A stretch of DNA of 64,000 bases from Plastoroseomonas hellenica (GCF_018129085.1 NZ_JAAGBB010000007.1:1-64000); one strand, 5' to 3'. Counted from the stretch's first letter, positions 7,116 to 16,539 are shown. A program made the numbers and translations. The notes: a model not told the origin generated them from the sequence alone.

Positions 7116-8870
7116 CAGGAGCAGCGTGGCCTGGCGGATCGGCATTGGACGGCCGAACAGGTAGCCCTGCGCCTCCGTGCTGCCGCTCGCGGCGACGGCT
7201 GCGAACTGCTCCTCCGTCTCGATGCCTTCGGTGGTGGTCGCCATCCGCAGCACCTTGCAGAGCTCGACGATCGCCCGGAGCAGGGACGCGCTTTCCGGCA
7301 CCTCGCCCAGGTTGCGGACGAAGACCTGGTCGATCTTGACCCGGGTGAACGGGAAGCGCTTCAGGGCGCTGAGCGAGGAGAAGCCGGTTCCGAAATCATC
7401 CATGGCGATGCCGACGCCAAGGTTGCGCAGGCCGTGCAGGACGGTCAGCGTCGCCTCCGTCTCTCGCAGCATCGCGGTCTCCGTGATCTCGAGCTCGAGC
7501 CGCGCGGGCTCGAGGCCGGCGGCCTTCAGGGCCGCGGCGACGCTGGCCGGGAAGCGGGCTGTGAGCTGCAGGGGGGAGACGTTGACCGACAGCTTCGGCC
7601 GGCCGGGGAGGCTGGCGAGCTCTGCGCAGGCGGTGCGGATCGCCCAATCGCCGATCGGCACGATCAGGCCGGCGGCTTCCGCCAGCGGGATGAAGGTCTG
7701 CGGCATGATCATGCCGCGCTCCGGATGCCGCCAACGGAGCAGGGCCTCGAAGCCAAGGATCTGCCGGTCCGGCACCGCCACCAGCGGCTGGTAGTGGAGT
7801 TCCAGCGCACCCTCGTCGAGCGCCCGGTGCAGGTCGTGCTCCAGGCTGTGCCGCACCTGCATGCGCAGATTCGTCTCCGCCTCGAAGAAGCGGTAGGAGC
7901 CGCGCCCGGCGGCCTTGGCCTGGTAGAGGGCGACATCGGCATCATGGAGCAGCGCATCCGGGCCCGGGCCGTCGCCGGATGCCAGCGCGATGCCGACGCT
8001 CGCGCCGATGTTGGCACGGTTGCCATCCAGCTCGAAGCACTGGCCGAGGGCATCGATGATGCTTCGGGCGAGGTCGGCGGCATCGGATGCGCCCGACCGC
8101 CTGCGGATGATGGCGAATTCGTCCCCGCCCAGCCGGGCGATGGTGTCGCCCTCCACCGCCAGTGACTGCAGCCGCCCGGCGACCGCCCGCAGCAGGAGAT
8201 CGCCATGGAGATGCCCGAGCGTGTCGTTGACGTGCTTGAACCGGTCGAGGTCGATGCAGAGCAGGGCAGGTCCCGCCTCGGCGGCACCCGGCATGCAGGC
8301 ATCCTCGAGCGCCTGGCGGAACAGCACCCGGTTCGCGAGGCCGGTGAGGGCGTCGTGATGCGCCATATGGGCGATCCGCGCGGCGCTGCGCTGCTGCTCC
8401 GTGATGTCCTCATGCGTCGCGACCCAGCCGCCATCCGGCATGGGCTGATGCTTGATGACGATGGTCCGGCCGTTCCGCATCTCGACCACGCTCTCGGAGG
8501 GCTCGTTGCGGGTGGCGACTTCCTTGCGCCAGACCCAGTATTCCTCCGGGGTCATTTCCGGGAAGCTGCCGGCCTGGAAGCGGAGGTCGATGACCTCCCG
8601 CAGCATCATGCCCGGCCGGATGCTCTCCGGCGCCAGGTCGTAGAGCTCCGCATAGCGCTGGTTGGCGAGGATCAGGCGTTGCTGGCCGTCGAAGAAGCAG
8701 ACCCCATGCGACATGCGCTCGAGCGCGGTCTCCAGCCTGAGCATGCGGGTCTCGAGATCGGCCGTGGAAAGCGCGGCCGGGTCGGCCGGGGGTGTGGGGA
8801 GCGGCTGCGGGGGCCGCAGCGACAAGGCCGGGCGCGCTCGCTGCCGCCGCTCGCTCCCTTCGCTCGCCAT
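7077..8870 (-). CDS. PAS-GGDEF-EAL cyclic-di-GMP signalling protein
   Basis: A 597-residue cytoplasmic protein. A PAS-type sensor at about 45-155 (MSHGVCFFDGQQRLILANQRYAELY) is followed by a GGDEF domain with intact catalytic sequence (ARLGGDEFAI) and an EAL domain with FEALLRW, NVSPLQL, the TE pair of EITETAML, DDFGTGFSSL, KIDQVFV and TEGIETEEQ. Both diguanylate cyclase and phosphodiesterase centres therefore look complete. No transmembrane segment is seen, so any input is internal, possibly at the PAS pocket. The last twelve residues (ERDDLRPTGRKL) are encoded inside a dispersed palindromic repeat. Compare the eroded paralogue at 21305-22573. Confidence 0.93.
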   Translation of the reverse strand: MASEGSERRQRARPALSLRPPQPLPTPPADPAALSTADLETRMLRLETALERMSHGVCFFDGQQRLILANQRYAELYDLAPESIRPGMMLREVIDLRFQAGSFPEMTPEEYWVWRKEVATRNEPSESVVEMRNGRTIVIKHQPMPDGGWVATHEDITEQQRSAARIAHMAHHDALTGLANRVLFRQALEDACMPGAAEAGPALLCIDLDRFKHVNDTLGHLHGDLLLRAVAGRLQSLAVEGDTIARLGGDEFAIIRRRSGASDAADLARSIIDALGQCFELDGNRANIGASVGIALASGDGPGPDALLHDADVALYQAKAAGRGSYRFFEAETNLRMQVRHSLEHDLHRALDEGALELHYQPLVAVPDRQILGFEALLRWRHPERGMIMPQTFIPLAEAAGLIVPIGDWAIRTACAELASLPGRPKLSVNVSPLQLTARFPASVAAALKAAGLEPARLELEITETAMLRETEATLTVLHGLRNLGVGIAMDDFGTGFSSLSALKRFPFTRVKIDQVFVRNLGEVPESASLLRAIVELCKVLRMATTTEGIETEEQFAAVAASGSTEAQGYLFGRPMPIRQATLLLERDDLRPTGRKL

Positions 8871-8968
8871 TCCCGTGCTCTCCCTGTCCCGGGATCAACC
8901 GTCAGAGTGCCGGATACGGATTAGAAAAGCGTTAGATTTCCGGAGGGCGGGCCGGATCGCGGGCCGGC

Positions 8969-9301
8969 TCACTCCTCTGCGGGCGGCGGCAGGGCGCGGC
9001 CCCGCCGCGATGCCGGCGGCGGAGCCGCCAGCTCCAGCCGGACCAGCCTCTCGCCGAGCGCGGCGAGCGCCCCGGCCACGGCGCCGGAGGCGGCTTCCCG
9101 CGCCGTCGCCGCGGTCACCCCCGCCTGGTCGTCGAGGCGCTGCTCGATGCGGGCGATGCGTTCCGACAGGCCGGCGATCTCGGCCCGCAGCGCCTCATGT
9201 GCCGCGCGCATCTCGGCGCCATGGCGCGACAGCGCCTTCTCGGCCTCGGTCAGCCGATGCACCGAGGCGAAGAGCGTCGCGATATCCGCCAGCAGGCCCA
9301 C
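8969..9301 (-). CDS. Small coiled-coil protein, unknown function
   Basis: Not recognised. The product is 110 residues. From about 15 to 70 it is a heptad-patterned helix (LTEAEKALSRHGAEMRAAHEALRAEI and onward), then Ala-rich helix and a Pro/Arg-rich tail ending in PPPAEE. Its ATG lies seven bases after the stop of the 60-residue gene at 9308-9490, so the two form a small operon. Cytoplasmic by appearance. Confidence 0.55.
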   Translation of the reverse strand: MGLLADIATLFASVHRLTEAEKALSRHGAEMRAAHEALRAEIAGLSERIARIEQRLDDQAGVTAATAREAASGAVAGALAALGERLVRLELAAPPPASRRGRALPPPAEE

Positions 9302-9307
9302 GGCGGA

Positions 9308-9490
9308 TCAGAGCTTCAGATTGCGTTCGATCTCGTCGAGATTGGCGTCGATGGCGCGCTTCAGGCGCCGGATCTCGGCGCGGAGCTCGGCATCCGTCGG
9401 CACCCTGCGCCGGGCGCTGACCGCCTTCTTCGAAGCGGCGGGCCGCTTCGGTGCGGGGCGGGCGGCTTGCGTCTTCAGGCTGCTGCTCAT
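9308..9490 (-). CDS. Small basic coiled-coil protein, unknown function
   Basis: Not recognised. The 60-residue product has a disordered, Lys/Ala/Pro-rich N-terminal half, reminiscent of a histone-H1-like tail, and an amphipathic helical C-terminal half (PTDAELRAEIRRLKRAIDANL). The start at 9490 is preferred because the upstream extension of the frame is Pro/His-rich and lacks pattern. The next gene starts seven bases after its stop. A nucleic-acid or oligomer role is possible but only a guess from composition. Confidence 0.45.
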   Translation of the reverse strand: MSSSLKTQAARPAPKRPAASKKAVSARRRVPTDAELRAEIRRLKRAIDANLDEIERNLKL

Positions 9491-9531
9491 GCCTGGATGA
9501 TAGGCAGGCGGGGCGGGCGCTTCAACGACCG

Positions 9532-10914
9532 TCAGGATGCCCATTCCGCAGTGTGGCTGCCGAGCGGCATCGACGGCAGCGCCCAATGCGCGGGCGTCCG
9601 CTCCAGCACCGCCGCGTGCTTCACCGCGACCAGCGGACCGAAGCCGCTCCGGCTCTCCTCCAGCCGGTCATGGACCTGATCCTCCCCGATATCCGGCGTC
9701 GCCATGCCGTCGGGCTGCGGGCCGAGGCCGCGCATCCAGTGGCCGGTGCCGGCGAGGCAGACCCGCACCAGCCAGGACCCGCCTTCCTCTGCGCGCCGCA
9801 TCAGCGCCGCCATGGCGCCGAGCGCCAGCAGGTAGCCGGAGCCATGGTCCAGCACCTGGCAGGGCAGCACCCGCGGCTTCACCTCGCCGGCAGCCCGCGC
9901 CTCGGCCCAGTTGATGCCGGTCGCGGTCTGGGTCAGCGAATCGAAGCCGTGCCGCCCGGCCCAGGGCCCGCGGTGGCCATAGGCGGAGAGCGAGACGCAG
10001 ACGATGCCCGGGTTCATCGCGGCGAGTTGCTCGGGCCCGAATCCGAGCCCGGCCAGCGCCCCCGGGCGGTAGCCCTGCAGGAAGACATCCGCGCCGCGCG
10101 CCAGCCCTTCCATGCGCGCCTTCTGGTCGGGGTCGCGGAGGTCGAGCGCGGCGCAGCGCTTGCCGCGGCCAGTGTCGATGACGAGCGCGGTCAGGCTCGG
10201 CAGGTGCGGCGCAGTGACGTGCAGCACGTCGGCGCCATGGGCGGCCAGCGTCCGGCCGGCGACCGGCCCCGCGATCACCCGCGTCAGGTCCAGCACGCGG
10301 ATGCCGGCGAGCGGGCGCTCGGCCAGCGGCGGCAGCGGGCGCGGCGGTGCGTCGCCGATGCGCTCGATCACCAGCGGCGGCAAAGTGGCGACCGCCTGTC
10401 CCTGCGGATGCGCGTCCCAGGCGGCGAAGTCGCGCGCGGCGGAGACCGCCATGCCGGCCTCGGCGGCGGCGGTCTCGAAAGCGACCGCGTCCCATTGCAT
10501 CAGCGCGGCGGCAACCGCTTCGCGCTCGCCGGCGCAGCCGAGCAGCTTCAGCACGCCGGCGCGGTGATGCGGAAAATTGGTGTGCAGGCGGACGAAGCCG
10601 CCATCCCCGGTCGGGTAGAGGCCGGCGATGCTGTCCCAGCCATCGCCACGGGTCTGGCCGTTCACCGCGCAGTAATGCTCGGAGCGGAACTCGATGGCGG
10701 CGTCGCGCATGGCGACGGAGACGCGCTGGGCGGGGCCGCCGCGGCGGCGATGGATCTCGGCGGCGGCCAGGCCCGACGCGGCGATGGTCGCCTGCGCCGC
10801 GGTTCCGACCTTGAAGCCGGAGGGCAGGATCGGGTCGGCGCCGGTCAGCGTCACCGCATCCAGCGCGCGGGCATCGAGCCCCGCCTGCCGCCATAGCCCT
10901 GCGAGCGCGTCCAT
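9532..10914 (-). CDS. CaiB/BaiF family III CoA-transferase with rearranged halves
   Basis: A 460-residue protein. The motif that normally opens this family, PLAGIRVLDLTRVIAGP, occurs only at about residue 215. The preceding half instead looks like the later part of a family member: an AAIAA-type helix, RVSVAMRDAAIEF, then a DGW and GGFVRLHTNF region. The second half continues through QGYRPGALAGLG and YGHRGPW to VLDHGSGYLLALGAMAAL, where the Asp probably corresponds to the family's catalytic Asp; the first half has no equivalent. The ATG at 10914 follows GAGGAAG. The substrate is unknown; an acyl-CoA ligase lies upstream in the same direction. Confidence 0.8.
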   Translation of the reverse strand: MDALAGLWRQAGLDARALDAVTLTGADPILPSGFKVGTAAQATIAASGLAAAEIHRRRGGPAQRVSVAMRDAAIEFRSEHYCAVNGQTRGDGWDSIAGLYPTGDGGFVRLHTNFPHHRAGVLKLLGCAGEREAVAAALMQWDAVAFETAAAEAGMAVSAARDFAAWDAHPQGQAVATLPPLVIERIGDAPPRPLPPLAERPLAGIRVLDLTRVIAGPVAGRTLAAHGADVLHVTAPHLPSLTALVIDTGRGKRCAALDLRDPDQKARMEGLARGADVFLQGYRPGALAGLGFGPEQLAAMNPGIVCVSLSAYGHRGPWAGRHGFDSLTQTATGINWAEARAAGEVKPRVLPCQVLDHGSGYLLALGAMAALMRRAEEGGSWLVRVCLAGTGHWMRGLGPQPDGMATPDIGEDQVHDRLEESRSGFGPLVAVKHAAVLERTPAHWALPSMPLGSHTAEWAS

Positions 10915-11093
10915 CCGTGCTTCCTCACCCTGTCCAGTCTCGCGCATGCTCCCCCCTTGCGCAGGGGAGGGCAAGGGCAGGGCCGGCGCTGGCAGGCAGG
11001 AGGCCTGCGAGCGTCGCGCGCCGCGGTGTCGAGCGGCGTGTGCGGTTCGGCCGCCTGACCCGTCCGACGTCGCCGTGCCAAGCCGGGGTCATC
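10915..11093. other. Noncoding spacer between CoA-transferase and repeat copy B
   Basis: Together with repeat copy B this makes a 336-base stretch without a gene. It is very G/C-rich, with several short inverted repeats such as GCAGG-AGG-CCTGC, but no convincing promoter, terminator or open frame with coding character was seen. Confidence 0.5.
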
Positions 11094-11246
11094 CCCGCGG
11101 CCGGAGGCCGCCATCGGCTTCTGCGGGGCGAGCGCAGCGATGCCCCGGGGCCGCGAACGCGGCCCCGCGCGCGACTGACCTTACCCGCCGGCGCGCCCTG
11201 ACAGCGCGGAAGCCAAGCCGGCGATGCCGGCGCCGGCGATTGAGGA
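11094..11246 (-). repeat. Multi-hairpin intergenic element, copy B (long form)
   Basis: In minus-strand orientation the element begins four bases after the acyl-CoA ligase stop with CTCAATCGCCGGC, then hairpin 1 GCCGGC-ATC-GCCGGC, TTGGCTTCCGCGCTGTC, hairpin 2 GGGGCCGC-GTTC-GCGGCCCC (two extra pairs compared with other copies), and hairpin 3 GCGGCC-TCC-GGCCGC. It points toward the CoA-transferase gene, in the sense of transcription. Confidence 0.8.
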
Positions 11247-11250
11247 CAAA

Positions 11251-12984
11251 TCAAGCCTTCTGCAGGCTCTCGACCAGCGGCGCGTTGCGGTCCAGGACGA
11301 TGCGGCGCTTGACCTTCATGGTCGGCGTCAGGGTGCCGTCCTCCACTGTGAAGGGGGAGACGGCGGCGAAGCGGCGGATGCGCTCGATGGTCGAAAGCCG
11401 GGTGTTCACGCGCTCGATCGCGGCGGCGACGCTGCTCTCCTGCCCCTCGGTCGGGACCACCAGCGCGACGATCGCGGACCTGCCCTCGCCGGCGATGACG
11501 GCCTGGGCGATCTCGGGTTCCGCCATCAGCAGGCCCTCGACCTTGGCCGGGCTCACCATGTCGCCACCCAGCGTCTTGATGAAGTCGCGCTTGCGGTCGG
11601 TGATGCGGAGATAGCCATCATCCAGCGCGCCGACATCGCCGGTGTGCAGCCAGGGCCGCGGATCTGGATCGCCCGGCAGCGCCTGCAGCGCCGCCTCGGT
11701 CGCCGCCGGGGCGCCCCAGTAGCCAAGCATGACCAGGTCGCCGCGCACCAGCACCTCGCCATCCGGGGCGATCCGGGCCTCGACGCCGGCAAGCGGCGGC
11801 CCCACCGTCTCCCGCCGGTTCGCCCAGGGCAGGTTGACGCTGATGACCGGGCCCGCTTCGCTCTGGCCGTAGCCCTGCAGCACCGGCAGGCCGAGCGCGA
11901 TGAAGAAGCCACCGAGCTCCGGGTCGAGCCGCGCGCCGCCCGAGACCAGCGCCTGCAGCCGCCCGCCGAAGCGCGCCCTGACCTTGCTGCGCACCAGCCG
12001 GTCCAGGATCGCATCCTGGACGCGCTCGATCAGGCCGAGCGGCGGCCCGTCCAGGCGCCGCAGCCCGAGCGTCAGCGTGCGCTCGAACAGGTGCCGCTTC
12101 AGCCCGCCATCCTTCTCGACCTGGGCCAGCATGCGCGCGCGCAGCACCTCGAAGAGGCGCGGCACCGCGGTGACGACGGCGGGCGCGATCTCGGTGAATT
12201 CCTGCGCCAGGCGGTCGGCACCGCGCGAATAGACCACTTCCATCCCGACCGAAGGCAGCAGGAAGCCGCCCACCGTATGCTCGTAGCTGTGCGAGAGCGG
12301 GAGGAAGGAGAGGTAGGGCTTGCCGTCGAAGCCAAGGCGCTGGGCCAGCGGGATCACGCCGTCCCGATTGGCCAGCAGCGCCCGGTGCGGCAGCATCACC
12401 CCCTTGGGCTGCCCGCCGGTGCCGGAGGTGTAGATCAGGCAGGCGAGGGATTCGCGGGAGGCCTGCTCGGCCTCCGCCTCCAGCATCAGGGGATCGCCCG
12501 GCACCGCGATCGCCTCGGCCCAATGGAAGGTAGCGATACCTTCGGTCTGTGGCGGATCTTCCATCACGATCAGCAGGTCGAGCCCGCCAGTCGCGGCCGC
12601 TGCCTCCAGCACCCGCTCGGCCAGGCGGCGGTTAGAGACGATGGCGGCACGCGCGCCGGAATCGCCCTTGATATGGGCGTGGTCGGCGGTGGTGTTGGTG
12701 GTGTAGGTCGGCACCGTCACCGCGCCGATCGCCATGATCGCGGTGTCGGAGACGGGGAATTCCGGCCGGTTCTCGGACACCAGCAGCACCCGGTCGCCCG
12801 GCGCCACGCCCTGGGCGCGGAGGAATCCGGCGAGGGCCGCCACCTGCTGGGCGAATTCGCCCCAGGACAGCCGTTGCCAGGCGCTGCCCCGCCAATAACG
12901 GAACAGCGGCTTCGGCCCCCAGGCCCGGGCGCGCGCCAGCATCATGGCCGGCAGGGTGGGCCAGTCGCCCCGCGAATAAGGCAT
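11251..12984 (-). CDS. AMP-dependent acyl-CoA synthetase (long-chain fatty-acid CoA ligase type)
   Basis: A 577-residue cytoplasmic or membrane-peripheral enzyme expected to activate a carboxylic acid through an acyl-adenylate and transfer it to CoA. The adenylate-forming motifs are complete: P-loop LIYTSGTGGQPKGVML, LPLSHSYEHTVG, the YGQSEAGP region, LHTGDVGALDDG, ITDRKRDFIKTLGG, and a C-terminal MKVKRRIV with the catalytic Lys. Overall it resembles FAA/FadD15-type long-chain ligases. The ATG at 12984 has GGGGA upstream. A CoA-transferase follows after repeat copy B, hinting at shared acyl-CoA metabolism. Confidence 0.9.
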   Translation of the reverse strand: MPYSRGDWPTLPAMMLARARAWGPKPLFRYWRGSAWQRLSWGEFAQQVAALAGFLRAQGVAPGDRVLLVSENRPEFPVSDTAIMAIGAVTVPTYTTNTTADHAHIKGDSGARAAIVSNRRLAERVLEAAAATGGLDLLIVMEDPPQTEGIATFHWAEAIAVPGDPLMLEAEAEQASRESLACLIYTSGTGGQPKGVMLPHRALLANRDGVIPLAQRLGFDGKPYLSFLPLSHSYEHTVGGFLLPSVGMEVVYSRGADRLAQEFTEIAPAVVTAVPRLFEVLRARMLAQVEKDGGLKRHLFERTLTLGLRRLDGPPLGLIERVQDAILDRLVRSKVRARFGGRLQALVSGGARLDPELGGFFIALGLPVLQGYGQSEAGPVISVNLPWANRRETVGPPLAGVEARIAPDGEVLVRGDLVMLGYWGAPAATEAALQALPGDPDPRPWLHTGDVGALDDGYLRITDRKRDFIKTLGGDMVSPAKVEGLLMAEPEIAQAVIAGEGRSAIVALVVPTEGQESSVAAAIERVNTRLSTIERIRRFAAVSPFTVEDGTLTPTMKVKRRIVLDRNAPLVESLQKA

Positions 12985-13020
12985 GTCGTCCCCGTGACGT
13001 TTCCCGGACGGCGCCGTCTA

Positions 13021-13070
13021 GAGCAGATCGTGGCGGGGCGGAATTCGGCCGAGGGGCGAATTCCGCCCTC
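13021..13070. repeat. Palindrome with GAGCAGATC edge and CGGAATTC core
   Basis: GAGCAGATC is followed by twelve-base perfect arms GGGCGGAATTCG (13036-13047) and CGAATTCCGCCC (13057-13068) around a nine-base loop. It sits between divergent genes (ligase and pepF). A palindrome with the same GAGC edge and CGGAATTCCG core is at 42868-42914. Confidence 0.6.
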
Positions 13071-13163
13071 GTAACAAATCCGGCGGGTGGCGGGCGGATG
13101 ACAATCCGCGCCGGGCCGGCACCGGCCGTCACGGCAGCTTGGCCGCGGCGCTCAGCGCTCTAT

Positions 13164-15002
13164 ATGGAACTCGTGACCCAGCATTCCGCGCCCCGCCTCA
13201 CCCGTTCCCCGCTCGACGCCGCCGGCGACGCGCAGCCACCGCTTCCGGTCTGGGACCTCTCCGACCTCTATGCCGCGCCGGACGATCCGCGCCTGAAGGC
13301 CGATCTCGACCGGGTGGAGGCCGAGGCGCGTGCCTTCGAGGCCGCCCATGCCGGCAAGCTCGCGACCCTCACGGGCGATGCGCTGGCCGCCGCGATCGCG
13401 GAATACGAGCGGATGGAGGAGGTGCTGGGCCGCGCCATCAGCTACGCGCAGCTCATCTTCTCCGGCGATGCGCAGGACGCCGCGAACGGGCGCTTCTACC
13501 AGTCCATGCAGGAGCGGATCACCACGATCTCCTCGCGCATGATCTTCTTCACGCTGGAGCTGAACCGGCTGGAGGATGCGGCACTCGAGGGCAAGCTCGC
13601 CGGCAGCGCGGCGCTGGCGCGCTGGCAGCCCTGGCTGCGCGACCTGCGCGTCTTCCGCCCGCACCAGCTCTCCGACGAGGCCGAGAAGCTGCTGCACGAG
13701 AAGGAGGTGACGGGCAGGAGCGCCTGGAACCGCCTGTTCGACGAGACCGTCGCCACCATGAAGGTGGCGGTGGCCGGCGAGGAGCAGACGGTCTCGGCCG
13801 CGCTCAACAAGCTGTCGGACCGCGACCGTGCGGTGCGCGCGGCGGCGGCGGAGGGCGTCTCGGCCGCTTTCGGCGATCGGGTGCGCCTGTTCTCGCTGAT
13901 CACCAACACGCTGGCCAAGGACAAGGAGATCGTGGACGGCTGGCGCCGCTATCCGCGCCCCGGCTCCTCCCGCAATCGCGCCAACATGGTCGAGGACGAG
14001 GTGGTCGATGCCCTCGTCACCGCGGTGCGGGACAGCTATCCGCGCCTGTCGCACCGCTACTACGCGATGAAGGCCAAGTGGCTTGGGCTCGAGAAGCTGC
14101 AGCACTGGGACCGCAACGCGCCGCTGCCGGATGAGGATGATGCGCTGATCCCCTGGGATGCGGCGACCGAGCGGGTGCTGACCAGCTACGCCGCCTTCAG
14201 CCCGGATCTCGCGGCGATCGGCAGGCGCTTCTTCGACAAGCCCTGGATCGATGCGGCGCTGCGGCCGGGAAAGGCTTCCGGCGCCTTCGCGCATCCGACG
14301 GTGCCCTCGGCGCATCCCTATCTGCTGCTGAACTACCACGGTCGCGCGCGCGACGTGATGACGCTCGCCCATGAGCTCGGCCATGGCGTGCACCAGGTGC
14401 TGGCGGCGGAGCAGGGCTACCTGATGTCCTCGACGCCCCTGACCTTGGCCGAGACCGCCTCTGTCTTCGGCGAGATGCTGACCTTCCGCGCCGTGCTCGA
14501 TGCCGAGCAGGATCCGAAGCGGCGGCGGCTGATGCTGGCCGGCAAGGTCGAGGACATGCTGAACACGGTGGTCCGCCAGATCGCCTTCTACCGCTTCGAG
14601 ACCCTGCTGCACGAGGAGCGCCGCAAGGGCGAGCTCAGCCACGAGCGCATCGGCGAGATCTGGATGCAGATCCAGACCGAGAGCCTCGGCCCGGCCTTCG
14701 AGTTCACGCCCGACTACAGCGTCTACTGGGCGTATATCCCGCACTTCATCCACTCGCCCTTCTATGTCTACGCCTATGCCTTCGGGGATTGCCTGGTGAA
14801 CGCGCTCTATGGCGTCTACCACGAGGGCACCGTGCCGAATTTCCAGGCGAAGTACCTCGACATGCTTCGCGCCGGCGGCACGCTCCGCCACCAGGAGCTG
14901 CTGGCGCCCTTCGGCCTGGATGCGTCGGACCCATCCTTCTGGATGAAGGGGCTCGACGTGATCTCGGGCTTCATCGACGAGTTGGCGTCCGACGGTGGCT
15001 GA
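13164..15002 (+). CDS. pepF: Oligoendopeptidase F (M3 family zinc peptidase)
   Basis: A 612-residue cytoplasmic metallopeptidase that cleaves short peptides. The zinc motif HELGHGVH places ligands at His403 and His407 with catalytic Glu404; Glu430 in the AETASVFGE segment is the expected third ligand. The preceding all-helical M3 domain and YSVYWAYIPHF near the C-terminus are typical of PepF. ATG 13164 gives the normal family length; an upstream in-frame ATG at 13098 would add an Arg/Pro-rich stretch that looks non-coding. The UbiB-like gene starts inside the last eight bases, so the two are translationally coupled. Confidence 0.93.
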   Translation: MELVTQHSAPRLTRSPLDAAGDAQPPLPVWDLSDLYAAPDDPRLKADLDRVEAEARAFEAAHAGKLATLTGDALAAAIAEYERMEEVLGRAISYAQLIFSGDAQDAANGRFYQSMQERITTISSRMIFFTLELNRLEDAALEGKLAGSAALARWQPWLRDLRVFRPHQLSDEAEKLLHEKEVTGRSAWNRLFDETVATMKVAVAGEEQTVSAALNKLSDRDRAVRAAAAEGVSAAFGDRVRLFSLITNTLAKDKEIVDGWRRYPRPGSSRNRANMVEDEVVDALVTAVRDSYPRLSHRYYAMKAKWLGLEKLQHWDRNAPLPDEDDALIPWDAATERVLTSYAAFSPDLAAIGRRFFDKPWIDAALRPGKASGAFAHPTVPSAHPYLLLNYHGRARDVMTLAHELGHGVHQVLAAEQGYLMSSTPLTLAETASVFGEMLTFRAVLDAEQDPKRRRLMLAGKVEDMLNTVVRQIAFYRFETLLHEERRKGELSHERIGEIWMQIQTESLGPAFEFTPDYSVYWAYIPHFIHSPFYVYAYAFGDCLVNALYGVYHEGTVPNFQAKYLDMLRAGGTLRHQELLAPFGLDASDPSFWMKGLDVISGFIDELASDGG

Positions 15003-16365
15003 GGAGCGCAGCGGCCTCTTCGGCGAGATCCGCCGGATGGCGCGCACCTCGGGCGCCGTCGGCGGCATCGCGGCGCGGGTCGCGGGGCAGCGCTTCCTCG
15101 GCATCAAGACCGACAAGGCGGCGCATGCGGAGGACCTGAAGACCATCCTCGGCGGGCTCAAGGGCCCGATGATGAAGGTGGCGCAGTTCCTCTCGACCGT
15201 ACCCGGCATGTTGCCGGAGGAATACGCGCGCGAGCTCGCGACCTTGCAGGCCAATGCGCCGCCGATGGGCTGGGCCTTCGTGCGCCGGCGCATGCAGTCC
15301 GAGCTCGGGCCCGCATGGCAGTCCCGCTACGCGGAGTTCGGGCAGGTGGCGGCGGCGGCCGCTTCGCTCGGCCAGGTGCATCGCGCGCGGCTGCCGGATG
15401 GCACCGATGTCGCCTGCAAGCTGCAATACCCGGACATGGCGAGCGTGGTGGATGCCGATCTCAGGCAGCTCAGGCTCGCGATGAATGTCTACAAGCGCAT
15501 GGACAGCACCCTCCAGCACGAGGATGTCTATGCCGAGCTCGCCGAGCGTCTGCGCGAGGAACTCGACTATATGCGGGAGGCCGCGCAGATGCGGCTCTAT
15601 GGCGCGATGCTCGCCGGCGTCCCCGGCGTGCGCGTGCCCCGGCCGGTCGAGGCGCTGACCACGGAGCGGCTGCTGACCATGACCTGGCTCGAAGGCCGTC
15701 CCATCCAGGCGCGGCTCGAGGAGGATGCGCCGCTTGAGGAGCGCAACGCTTATGCGCGCGCCCTGTTCCGCGCCTGGTACGTGCCGTTCTACCGCTACGG
15801 CATCATCCATGGCGACCCGCATCTCGGCAATTACCAGGTCCATGCCGATGCGCCGGAGAATGACGGCTTCGGCATCAACCTGCTGGATTACGGCACCATC
15901 CGCGTCTTCCCGCCGCGTTTCGTGGGCGGTGTCATCATGCTCTACGAGGCAGTGCGCGACGGCGACGACGACAAGGCGGCCGAGGCCTACCGCATCTGGG
16001 GCTTCGGCGACCTGAAGCGCGAGACGCGGGAAGTGCTGAGCCTCTGGGCGCAGTTCCTCTACGAACCGCTGCTCGACGACCGCGTGCGGCCGATCCAGGA
16101 GAGTCCGGACCTCGCCTATGGCCGCAAGATCGCGGAGAAGGTGCATGAGGGCCTGCAGCGGACAGGGCCGGTGCGGGTGCCGCGCGAATTCCCGCTGATG
16201 GATCGCGCCGCGATCGGCCTCGGCAGCGTCTTCCTGCGTCTGCGGGCGGAGGTGAATTGGCACCGGCTGTTCCAGGAGCTGGTCGCGGATTTCTCCGAGG
16301 ACACCCTCGCGGAGCGCCAGGTGGCGGCGCTGGCGGAAGCGGGGGTTCCGGCCGCAGCCGGCTGA
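14995..16365 (+). CDS. ABC1/ADCK (UbiB-like) atypical kinase
   Basis: A 456-residue protein starting with GTG at 14995, overlapping the pepF end. Family landmarks are the KGPMMKVAQ (KxGQ-type) helix, the Ala-rich nucleotide loop AAAAASLGQVHRA, VACKLQYPDM with the conserved Lys, HGDPHLGNYQ with the catalytic Asp, and LLDYGTIRVF for DFG. Family members (UbiB, COQ8/ADCK3) act as ATPases supporting ubiquinone synthesis; COQ9 is also in this window at 23782. Unlike UbiB itself, it has no obvious C-terminal membrane helices, so it is probably an ADCK-type paralogue. Confidence 0.85.
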   Translation: MAEERSGLFGEIRRMARTSGAVGGIAARVAGQRFLGIKTDKAAHAEDLKTILGGLKGPMMKVAQFLSTVPGMLPEEYARELATLQANAPPMGWAFVRRRMQSELGPAWQSRYAEFGQVAAAAASLGQVHRARLPDGTDVACKLQYPDMASVVDADLRQLRLAMNVYKRMDSTLQHEDVYAELAERLREELDYMREAAQMRLYGAMLAGVPGVRVPRPVEALTTERLLTMTWLEGRPIQARLEEDAPLEERNAYARALFRAWYVPFYRYGIIHGDPHLGNYQVHADAPENDGFGINLLDYGTIRVFPPRFVGGVIMLYEAVRDGDDDKAAEAYRIWGFGDLKRETREVLSLWAQFLYEPLLDDRVRPIQESPDLAYGRKIAEKVHEGLQRTGPVRVPREFPLMDRAAIGLGSVFLRLRAEVNWHRLFQELVADFSEDTLAERQVAALAEAGVPAAAG

Positions 16366-16539
16366 TCGGTCCCGGCGGGACCGGCCCCCCGTCGGAGGGG
16401 CGCTTCGGTGTCGACAGGCGGCTCGGTCCTGGCGCCGCGCGCCGGGGTCACGCCTCCGCGCTTGCCGCCGGACGGCCCTTGTGCTTGGTGCCACCCCGGC
16501 TTCGCGTAACAAGGTTCCCTAGCCAGGGGGTGATGTCGG

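Noticed and set aside
16366-16539. Possible further copy of the multi-hairpin element before pntAA
   Set aside because: It contains GTGCCACCCCGGCTTCGCG and G/C-rich inverted repeats, but not the ordered set of hairpins or the TTGGCTT block.
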